Positions 23,098 to 30,025 of a stretch of 58,741 bases of DNA are shown piece by piece. Below the pieces are notes generated by a model, which was not told the DNA's origin, did not search any database, and was given only the letters and a program-made list of their open reading frames with translations. Source of the DNA: Bdellovibrionales bacterium (lineage in GTDB: Bacteria; Bdellovibrionota_G; JALEGL01; JAGRMV01); the NCBI GenBank assembly GCA_020434345.1, contig JAGRAZ010000004.1:1-58741 (forward strand), in the 5' to 3' direction. The position numbers and the translations under genes were made by a program. Within the stretch, counting starts at the first letter, position 1, and every line of letters starts with the position of its first letter.

Positions 23098-26064
23098 ATG
23101 AAGAAAGTCACCTTTGTTGTGCTTCTTCTTTCATTTGGGCTTCTTGCTTGCGGTGGGGACAAAACGCCATCAACTGCAGAGTCACAAACCGCAGAAGAAG
23201 TTAAGGGTCCCAATACACTTCAATCTATCGAAATTCATAGCGAGCCGCTTGGAACTGTTATTTCTTTTGTTGGAACCAAAGAAATGTCTCCCAATATTTT
23301 TAAACTCGAAGATCCCGATCGTATTGTTCTTGATCTTACGGATACGAAACTGGGTGACGTAAAATCTGAATTTAATGTTGGGGATAGTACGGTTTCGCGT
23401 ATTTCTCTTCAGCAATTTGATGATGGTGGAAGCTCTTTAAGTCGTGCGGAAATTGCACTTAATATTCCTGCAGATTATCAAATGGATTCTTTAAACAATC
23501 GTCTTGTTATTACAGTAGGGGATGTTGATAATCCTCTTGCCATTGCGCAACCAAGCGAAAGTGCAGCAGAAGTAGCAACTGGTGACGCAAGTGGTGCTGA
23601 TGTGGCCGCGCCGTCGTTTGACGATTCCTCATTTGAGGATTTGGGCCAAGTGTTTTCTGTTGAAGAAGATCAAACGGGAGATCCATTTGCGCTCAGCGGT
23701 GAAAGTGCTGCCCCGATCACTGCACCTACAGAACCAGTTTTGTCAACGCCTGCAAGTTCTTTGGTTGCTGTAGATTACGCAACATCAGAAGAAGGTACAG
23801 TGGTTATGATCACTGGTGACGGTGTGTTTGAAAGCATTGAAGAAAAAACACTCGCATCTCCAAACCGGTTGGTGTTTGACTTCATGAATGTGCAAAATGT
23901 TAATGTAGATCAAAAAAATATTGCGCTTGAAACCCCAGAGGTTTCTCAAATTCGTATTGGTGAAAATGATGGCTATACAAGAGTTGTTTTAGATTTACAA
24001 TCCGACGAAGTTCCTGATTACACGCTTTCTAAAAATAACGATAAGGCTACTATTCTTGTGTCTCGCGGGTTTGCCGCAGCTTCACAAGCTCCCGCTCCTC
24101 AGGCGACAGAAAGCTTCCAAGAAGAGGCAACAGTGCCACTTGATGCCACAGCTTCGACAACTTTTGAGGATTCATCTACAGTGAATGTGGATCTGGGGTT
24201 AGATGTTGTAAACAGAAAAAAAATTACGGTTGAGTCTGTAGAGTTTACGCAACGTACAGACATCGGTAAATCGCGTTTCAGTCTAGGTGTGAACCGTGAT
24301 GATGTGAAGTTTGATGTTTTACGTGTTTCAAACAAACAAATTCGTTTGTATATCCCCAATGCTAAATTTAAAAATACATTGCTTGAGAGATATCTAGATA
24401 CGAGTCAGTATCAATCAAATGTAAAAAGAATTACGCCTGTGTACCATGAGTCTGATAAGGCGGTTTCCTTTTTGATTGATATGGCAATACCAGATGCACA
24501 TTACGACCTTGTGCAAAATGGAACCTTTATTGAAATTGATTTTGCAATTCCTGCCAAAGAAGAGCTGGCCCAAACTGAAATTGTAGCGCCAACAAACTTT
24601 GCGTCGGAATCTGCTTCAAGTGAGCAGCAAGATTTTGAAGCGGCAGAAGTTGTGGGCCTTGAAAAAGTACCAAGTGCTAATAAGGATGCGAAAAATCCAA
24701 CGCTACTTTTAAAGCCGCAAAAGAATTATCGTTATGTCAATGAGTCCTTCATGAGTGATTCAATGGAAGGTGACGAGCCGTTGAGTCAAATGGGTCAAAT
24801 TCTAGCCGGTAATATTGAGGGAAAAAGATTTTCGGGTCGAAAAATTTCTCTTGATATTAAAGATGCAGATATTCGTGCGATCTTCCGTTTGATTGCGGAT
24901 ATTTCTAAATTTAATTTAATTATCTCTGACGAAGTTGATGGTCGTGTGACGATTAAGTTAGATGATGTTCCATGGGATCAAGCTTTTGCCATTATTTTGC
25001 AAAGTAAAGGTCTGTGGTTTGAAAAATACGGATCAATTGTTCGAATCGCTCCTGCACAAAAATTGCAGCAAGAGAAAGAACAGGCCGCTGCTGCCCAAGC
25101 TGCTGCACAAGCCGTCAAGCCGCTTGATATTCTATTTAAGCCTGTAAGTTATGCAGAGGCAAGCACGCTAACCAGTCAAATTTCTTCAGTGTTGTCTGAG
25201 CGTGGTTCTGTCGATATTGACAGTCGTACCAATACATTGATTATCAAAGACATTCGAGAAAACCTCGATAAAGCCAAAAAGATGGTCGATATTTTGGATA
25301 CACAGACACCTCAGGTTTCAATCGAAGCACGTATCGTTGAAGCAACAGATACATTTGGTCGATCGTTGGGAATTAACTGGTCCGGTAACGCAAGGTTTAC
25401 TGCTGCCAGTGGTAACCCAACGGGTTTGTGGTTTCCAAGCAATGTAAATATTCCATTTGCGCTTGATTTCGGTTCGGTTCAAACGGGTGTGCATACTGCT
25501 GGTGTTCAGCTTGGTAGTATCAACAACATTCTGGATTTGGATTTAGCATTGGCATTTGGTGAGCAACAAGGGGAATCTAAATTGATTTCTGCGCCAAAGG
25601 TAACCGTGCTTGACAATAAATCAGCATCGATTTCAGCGGGTTCAAGAATTCCGTTTGTAACACAAACAGCGGATTCTGGATCAAACGTTCGTTTCGAAAA
25701 CGCAGCGACAACATTGAGTGTTACGCCTCACATTACCAATGAGGGCGCGATTTTGATGCAGATCACAGCAACACGAAATGAGCCAAACTTTGCGGATTTG
25801 GTTCAAGGCAATCCTAGTATCGATCAACGAACAGCAACTACAGAAGTGCTTGTAAAAAGCGGTAACACAACAGTGCTTGGTGGTATCTATGCGATTCGTA
25901 CCGGTAGAACCAAAGTGAAGATTCCGTTTATTTCTTCACTTCCAATCATCGGTGCGATCTTCCAAAACTACGATAAGTCGCTTGATCGTACAGAACTTTT
26001 GATTTTTGTAACTCCACGTATTGTGGGAGACGAACGTGAGGCGATACGTGATGTACGTCAATAA
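23098..26064 (+). CDS. pilQ: Type IV pilus secretin PilQ, predicted lipoprotein, three AMIN-like domains
   Basis: 988 aa from the ATG at 23098; an upstream in-frame ATG at 23056 overlaps pilP and would spoil the signal sequence. The N-terminus MKKVTFVVLLLSFGLLACGGD is a lipoprotein signal. Three AMIN-type peptidoglycan-binding domains are visible (about 55-145, 225-330 and 375-490), then STN/N0 (about 585-655, ISLDIKDADIRAIFRLIADIS), an N1 domain (LFKPVSYAEASTLTSQI) and the secretin pore with SAPKVTVLDNKSASISAG, VTPHITNEGAILMQI and PFISSLPIIGAIFQ, ending LLIFVTPRIV. It forms the outer-membrane pilus channel. Linkers between AMIN domains are Ser/Ala/Glu rich. Confidence 0.95.
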   Translation: MKKVTFVVLLLSFGLLACGGDKTPSTAESQTAEEVKGPNTLQSIEIHSEPLGTVISFVGTKEMSPNIFKLEDPDRIVLDLTDTKLGDVKSEFNVGDSTVSRISLQQFDDGGSSLSRAEIALNIPADYQMDSLNNRLVITVGDVDNPLAIAQPSESAAEVATGDASGADVAAPSFDDSSFEDLGQVFSVEEDQTGDPFALSGESAAPITAPTEPVLSTPASSLVAVDYATSEEGTVVMITGDGVFESIEEKTLASPNRLVFDFMNVQNVNVDQKNIALETPEVSQIRIGENDGYTRVVLDLQSDEVPDYTLSKNNDKATILVSRGFAAASQAPAPQATESFQEEATVPLDATASTTFEDSSTVNVDLGLDVVNRKKITVESVEFTQRTDIGKSRFSLGVNRDDVKFDVLRVSNKQIRLYIPNAKFKNTLLERYLDTSQYQSNVKRITPVYHESDKAVSFLIDMAIPDAHYDLVQNGTFIEIDFAIPAKEELAQTEIVAPTNFASESASSEQQDFEAAEVVGLEKVPSANKDAKNPTLLLKPQKNYRYVNESFMSDSMEGDEPLSQMGQILAGNIEGKRFSGRKISLDIKDADIRAIFRLIADISKFNLIISDEVDGRVTIKLDDVPWDQAFAIILQSKGLWFEKYGSIVRIAPAQKLQQEKEQAAAAQAAAQAVKPLDILFKPVSYAEASTLTSQISSVLSERGSVDIDSRTNTLIIKDIRENLDKAKKMVDILDTQTPQVSIEARIVEATDTFGRSLGINWSGNARFTAASGNPTGLWFPSNVNIPFALDFGSVQTGVHTAGVQLGSINNILDLDLALAFGEQQGESKLISAPKVTVLDNKSASISAGSRIPFVTQTADSGSNVRFENAATTLSVTPHITNEGAILMQITATRNEPNFADLVQGNPSIDQRTATTEVLVKSGNTTVLGGIYAIRTGRTKVKIPFISSLPIIGAIFQNYDKSLDRTELLIFVTPRIVGDEREAIRDVRQ

Positions 26065-26080
26065 AAGGGAGAATGGTACA

Positions 26081-26560
26081 ATGAGAAACTTACTTTATGC
26101 TCTGTTTTTTTTAATTCTGGCCAGTTGTAATGCCGCACCTGATGGATTTAATGCGCCTGTAGGATCTACCATTGAATTTAATGGTACAGCAAGTGGTTTT
26201 ACAGCATGTGGTAATAGTGAGGGTTTGTTAAAGTTGTCTATTTTGGTTCAAACGCCTAATTCTGTAACAGGTGAGTTAGAACCAACACAGAATATTTATG
26301 GACAAATCTTTGCAACAGGTCCGCTTCGTTTGTATGTAAAATCAGATTCTGCTGAAATACTAGAGCCTGTTGCTTCTCAAATCACAAGAATAGATAGTGA
26401 CAGCCTCACATTTACGACCAACAGACGTGGTCTTTATGAAATTGTAGTTGGTGCGCCGGGGACGATTCCGGGCAACTCGTATTCAGACAGTGTAGCTGTC
26501 TATCTTGGTGTCTCTGTGGCTAACTTTAGTGTGGATGTTGAGTGTCCGGACACAGACTAG
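26081..26560 (+). CDS. Lipoprotein downstream of pilQ, function unknown
   Basis: 159 aa from the ATG at 26081, preceded by AAAAGGGAG. Signal MRNLLYALFFLILASC is a clear lipoprotein leader. The mature protein looks all-beta (TIEFNGTASGFTACG..., SVAVYLGVSVANFSVDVEC), compatible with an Ig-like or beta-sandwich fold. It starts 16 bp after pilQ, so it is likely co-transcribed with the pilus genes and could be a pilotin-like or secretin-associated lipoprotein. That role is inference; the sequence does not resemble Tgl/PilF, which are TPR proteins. Confidence 0.75.
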   Translation: MRNLLYALFFLILASCNAAPDGFNAPVGSTIEFNGTASGFTACGNSEGLLKLSILVQTPNSVTGELEPTQNIYGQIFATGPLRLYVKSDSAEILEPVASQITRIDSDSLTFTTNRRGLYEIVVGAPGTIPGNSYSDSVAVYLGVSVANFSVDVECPDTD

Positions 26561-26575
26561 AAGTGTAAGAGTTCT

Positions 26576-27289
26576 ATGCCTGAATCTGAAAATGACAATG
26601 AGATCCTAAAACAAGCGGATCAGCTTCGTTTGTCAGGTGAATACGAAAAAGCAATTTCTTTACTTTCTGAACTGTGTGAGAAAAACCCCTTTTTGGCACC
26701 TGCAAAGCTCTCTCTAGGACGTGCTTACTTTGAGTATGGCAAACTTGACCAGGCTGTTTCTGTACTTGAAGAGTTTGTTGATTTTGTCCCGGATCATGGG
26801 TTGGCCAATAAAATTTTAGCGCGTATCTATGTTCATCAAAAAAGAATAGAAGAAGCCAGAGTAAAAATTCAAATTGTTCTGGCAGAAACACCTCAAGACC
26901 CAGTTGCACTCAAGCTTCAAAAAGAAATTGAAATGACTGGATTTGAGGAAGTTGAAGATGATGAAACGGTTAAAACTTCAACTCCAGCACTAACCACAAC
27001 AATGGCTGAGCTTTATTATCATCAAGGACATGTCAAAGAAGCGCGCAAGATTTATGAGCAGTTGCTTCTTCATGATCCGCAAAATAAAGATTTACAGGAA
27101 AAACTCCGTCTAATTCAAGATGAAGTAAACCCTTCGCAAAATCTTGAAGCGCAAGAGCCACAAGAAGTTATTGCCATGCAGGTGGATTATAAACCCCAAC
27201 AATCAGAGATCGCTCACAAATCAAACCCGATTGAACTACTCGAAATGCTCCTTGCTCGCGTGCAAGAAAGAAGAAGGTCTTATGTTTGA
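26576..27289 (+). CDS. TPR-repeat protein of pilus operon
   Basis: 237 aa, no signal peptide. At least four TPR units: ILKQADQLRLSGEYEKAISLLSELCEKNP, APAKLSLGRAYFEYGKLDQAVSVLEEFVDFVP, GLANKILARIYVHQKRIEEARVKIQIVLAETP and MAELYYHQGHVKEARKIYEQLLLHDP. A C-terminal segment resembling LC8-type or docking tails (NPIELLEMLLARVQERRRSYV) follows a Gln/Glu linker. It is probably a cytoplasmic scaffold. Its stop overlaps the roadblock gene start by 8 nt (ATGTTTGA), suggesting the two products act together. Confidence 0.85.
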   Translation: MPESENDNEILKQADQLRLSGEYEKAISLLSELCEKNPFLAPAKLSLGRAYFEYGKLDQAVSVLEEFVDFVPDHGLANKILARIYVHQKRIEEARVKIQIVLAETPQDPVALKLQKEIEMTGFEEVEDDETVKTSTPALTTTMAELYYHQGHVKEARKIYEQLLLHDPQNKDLQEKLRLIQDEVNPSQNLEAQEPQEVIAMQVDYKPQQSEIAHKSNPIELLEMLLARVQERRRSYV

Positions 27290-27641
27290 GCAAGAGATGC
27301 AAACAGTTTTATCCTTCTTAGAAGGTGCCAAGGCCATACTTTTGATGGGGCAAGATGGTATAGTTGTAGAGCAATATACCAAAGAGGGAACCGAAAACTT
27401 TGAGGAAATTACCATTGAGATGAGTCAAATTCTAGCGCAAGTCGGTACGGTTGTTCAGCAGGCGCAACTAGGGCAAATGAAGGAGATGATTTTTCAAACA
27501 TCCAAAAATACGATCATGATTCATGTCCTTAATGTTGATGTATTTTTAGCGCTCCTTCTAGACAAAGAAGAAAATGTAGGTAAAAGCCGGTTTGCCTTGC
27601 AGAAGATTACACCTGATATTAAGTTACGACTCAAGTTATAG
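27282..27641 (+). CDS. Roadblock/LC7 domain protein (MglB-like)
   Basis: 119 aa from the ATG at 27282. The fold is recognised from FLEGAKAILLMGQDGIVVEQYTKEG, EEITIEMSQILAQVGTVVQQAQLGQMKEMIFQTSKNTIMIHVLNVDVFLALLL, the typical roadblock pattern of the MglB/LAMTOR type. In Myxococcus MglB is the activator of the polarity GTPase MglA, which controls type IV pili. No mglA is in this window, so a partner GTPase would be elsewhere. Co-translation with the TPR gene and linkage to pilQ make a regulatory role in pilus function plausible. Confidence 0.82.
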   Translation: MFEQEMQTVLSFLEGAKAILLMGQDGIVVEQYTKEGTENFEEITIEMSQILAQVGTVVQQAQLGQMKEMIFQTSKNTIMIHVLNVDVFLALLLDKEENVGKSRFALQKITPDIKLRLKL

Positions 27642-27667
27642 TAGATCAGTTTTCAGATGGTACAAAT

Positions 27668-27780
27668 CGGGTCTTTTTTATTCTAACTTTGTTCTCGCCC
27701 ACTTAAGGCTTGCTCACGTACTGGTTGTACGCTCCGCCGCCTCAAGGGGCTGCGGCCTTGTTAGAATAAAAAATCTCCCG
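27668..27780. repeat. Palindromic element B, core shared with element A
   Basis: Left arm 27668-27687 and right arm 27760-27780 are inverted copies: TTTTTTATTCTAAC pairs exactly over 14 bp, with CGGG/CCCG beyond a small mismatch. The 72-nt core (27688-27759) begins TTTGTTCTC, has TCACGTA with TGTACGCTCCG in the middle, and ends TGCGGCCTT, matching element A block for block with only 1 nt difference in total length. Inside, CTTAAGGC (27703-27710) nearly pairs with GCCTCAAG (27738-27745), and CGTAC with GTACG around a tetraloop-sized centre. It starts 26 bp after the roadblock gene stop and may terminate the pilus operon. Confidence 0.85.
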
Positions 27781-28038
27781 GTTTATGTGGCAAACAAAAT
27801 GTCACAAAAAACAACTAGAATCCTATATTTTTGATCAAAAATGGTGAATTTTTACGAAATATTGAGCATTTTTAGCTATTTTTGAGCGTTTTTACGCATT
27901 TTTTTAAGAACTGATATAAAGATCATAAAATTGCATATACGACACAGACGTATTTGCAAAAATATAAGAAAATAGTCATATTTTGATCAAAAATAGCTAG
28001 TTTTACATCAAAATTGATCGTTTTCAATAGACAATTGC
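27781..28038 (+). promoter_or_regulatory. accB upstream region: palindromes and phased T-tracts
   Basis: After element B the rest of the 397-bp gap is very AT-rich and holds no gene. A 16-bp perfect palindrome ATTTTTGATCAAAAAT lies at 27827-27842 and a 12-bp core copy TTTTGATCAAAA at 27981-27992. Between them T5 or longer runs begin at 27849, 27869, 27879, 27889 and 27899, exactly 10 bp apart with one interruption, a pattern known to give intrinsic DNA curvature. No strong -35/-10 pair stands out; TTGCAA (27954-27959) with CATATT 17 bp downstream is the best candidate for accB. Confidence 0.6.
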
Positions 28039-28521
28039 ATGATTTCAACTTACAAAGCAGAAATGGACATCAAACGTATAAAAGAGCTGTTTAAGGTTGT
28101 GGAAAAAACAGACTTTCAAGAAATAGAAATTGTAGAGGGTGAATTTCGCCTTCGTATCGAGAGAAACAAGCAACAAGTTTCACAAGTCATGACCATGCCG
28201 GCGGCACCGGTGATGGCATCAAATCCCACTTTGCTACAGACTGCAGTGCCTGCTGATAAGCAAGCAGCAACTCAGGCACCCAAAAAAGGAAATGTCATAA
28301 CATCTCCATTTGTGGGAACGTTTTATCGTTCGCCTTCACCGGATACAGATCCTTATATTGAAGTAGGACAAACCGTAAAAGAAGGACAAATTCTTTGCAT
28401 TGTTGAGGCGATGAAGTTGATGAATGAAATTGAGTCTGATTTTAGCGGTGTTGTGAAAGAGATTTTTGTTGAAAATGGTCAGCCTGTTGAGTTTGGCCAG
28501 GAATTGTTTCGTATAGAGTAA
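28039..28521 (+). CDS. accB: Biotin carboxyl carrier protein of acetyl-CoA carboxylase
   Basis: 160 aa, or 152 aa if the second ATG at 28063 ([17 protein letters not shown]) is used; homologues favour the shorter form. BCCP carries biotin between AccC and the AccAD carboxyltransferase in fatty acid synthesis. The N-terminal helix is followed by a flexible Ala/Pro/Thr/Gln linker (about 55-85) and the biotinyl domain with [46 protein letters not shown]. The Lys in EAMKLM is the biotinylation site. accC follows 25 bp downstream. Confidence 0.96.
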   Translation: MISTYKAEMDIKRIKELFKVVEKTDFQEIEIVEGEFRLRIERNKQQVSQVMTMPAAPVMASNPTLLQTAVPADKQAATQAPKKGNVITSPFVGTFYRSPSPDTDPYIEVGQTVKEGQILCIVEAMKLMNEIESDFSGVVKEIFVENGQPVEFGQELFRIE

Positions 28522-28546
28522 CTTTAGAAACGTTGATCTTTTAACC

Positions 28547-29902
28547 ATGATGCAAGAAAAGCAATTCAAAAAAGTTCTGATTGCCAACCGCGGTGAGATC
28601 GCGTTGCGAATCATACGGTCTTGTAAAGAGCTTGGTATTTCTACAGTTGCAGTTCACTCTGAAGCTGATGAACATGCATTGTTTGTAAAGCTAGCGGACG
28701 AGTCTGTATGTATCGGTCCAGCCAAAGCATCTGAAAGCTACCTACTGCCTCAACGAATATTATCTGCTGCAGAAATAACAGGAGCAGATGCAATACATCC
28801 GGGATATGGTTTTCTTTCCGAAAATGCTGAGTTTGCCAAGAAGGTTGTTTCGTGTGGATTTAGTTTTATTGGTCCTTCGCCTGAAAACATTGAATTAATG
28901 GGTGATAAATTGGCCTCTCGGGAAGTGATGGAAAAATTTGGGTTGCAACTCCTTCCCAGTGCAGTGATTTCAGAAAACGAGTTAGACCAAGCCAATAAAG
29001 AGTTAGACCGAATCGGTCTTCCTCTTATCATTAAAGCTTCTGCAGGCGGTGGTGGCAAAGGAATTAAAATTGTTCGTGCCAAGGATCAATTTTTTCAAAC
29101 GCTCAAAACAGCGCAGGCAGAAGCCAAGGCTGCGTTTGGTGATGATCGTGTCTATCTAGAAAGATATTTAGAAGAAGCAAGGCATATTGAAATTCAGGTT
29201 GCAGCCGATCAGTATGGCAACGTGATTCACCTCGGTGAGCGAGATTGTTCTATTCAAAGAAGATACCAAAAAGTAATTGAAGAAACACCGTCTCCTGCTG
29301 TGTCTCCAGAGCTACGAGATCAAGTTGGAGCAATAGTTGTAGATGCGGTAAAAAAACTAGGCTACCAGAGTGTAGGTACAGTTGAGTTTTTGATGGATGC
29401 AAAAAAGAATTTTTACTTCCTAGAAATGAATACACGTATTCAAGTAGAGCATCCAATTACAGAAGAAGTGACCAACGTTGATTTGGTAAAATTACAAATC
29501 AAACTTGCCCAAGGGCAAAAGATGCCGCTCACACAGAAAGATATTCAGTTTGTTGGGCATGCAATTGAGTTTCGAATCAACGCTGAAGATGCTGAAACCT
29601 TTTTACCATCCTGTGGTCAAATTACAGAACTTCACTTGCCGGGCGGTAAGGGCGTTCGCATTGATTCAGGAATTTACAGTGGACTTAAAATTACACCCTA
29701 TTACGACTCTATGCTTGCAAAGCTAATTGTTCATGGAGAAACAAGAGCAGAGGCGATACGAAAGGCATCGGCGAGTTTACATGAGTTTCAAGTAGAAGGT
29801 ATTAAAACCAATATACCCCTGCATCAAAAAATACTCGTAAACAAAAGTTTCCAGAACGGTGATTATCACACCCACTTTTTGAACCATTTCCTTCAAAAAT
29901 AG
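28547..29902 (+). CDS. accC: Biotin carboxylase subunit of acetyl-CoA carboxylase
   Basis: 451 aa. Carboxylates biotin on BCCP using ATP and bicarbonate. Hallmarks: FKKVLIANRGEIALRIIRSCKELGI at the N-terminus, HPGYGFLSENAEFA, the glycine-rich ATP-grasp loop KASAGGGGKGIKIVR, GERDCSIQRRYQKVIEETPSP, and the catalytic MNTRIQVEHPITEEVTNVDLVKLQI. The second Met may be the true start. The pair accB-accC without accA/accD is the common arrangement. Confidence 0.97.
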   Translation: MMQEKQFKKVLIANRGEIALRIIRSCKELGISTVAVHSEADEHALFVKLADESVCIGPAKASESYLLPQRILSAAEITGADAIHPGYGFLSENAEFAKKVVSCGFSFIGPSPENIELMGDKLASREVMEKFGLQLLPSAVISENELDQANKELDRIGLPLIIKASAGGGGKGIKIVRAKDQFFQTLKTAQAEAKAAFGDDRVYLERYLEEARHIEIQVAADQYGNVIHLGERDCSIQRRYQKVIEETPSPAVSPELRDQVGAIVVDAVKKLGYQSVGTVEFLMDAKKNFYFLEMNTRIQVEHPITEEVTNVDLVKLQIKLAQGQKMPLTQKDIQFVGHAIEFRINAEDAETFLPSCGQITELHLPGGKGVRIDSGIYSGLKITPYYDSMLAKLIVHGETRAEAIRKASASLHEFQVEGIKTNIPLHQKILVNKSFQNGDYHTHFLNHFLQK

Positions 29903-30025
29903 GTACAATATAGGTAGAAATCCGTATAACTTGGGCAAGTTTTATGGGAAAATAAAGATGTAGGCTGGGCCCTGCATCGATGATAGGATTTTGCCTACAA
30001 AAGGGTGTTGTAAAGTAAGTAAGTT

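Noticed and set aside
27592-27834. 80-codon plus-strand open frame across the end of the roadblock gene and element B
   Set aside because: It is the translation of the palindromic repeat and overlaps the roadblock gene in another frame; no start signal.
27641-28038. Replication origin suggested by AT-rich DNA, T-tracts and palindromes
   Set aside because: No DnaA-box cluster is seen and neither dnaA, dnaN nor gyrB is nearby; a promoter-control region for accBC explains it better.
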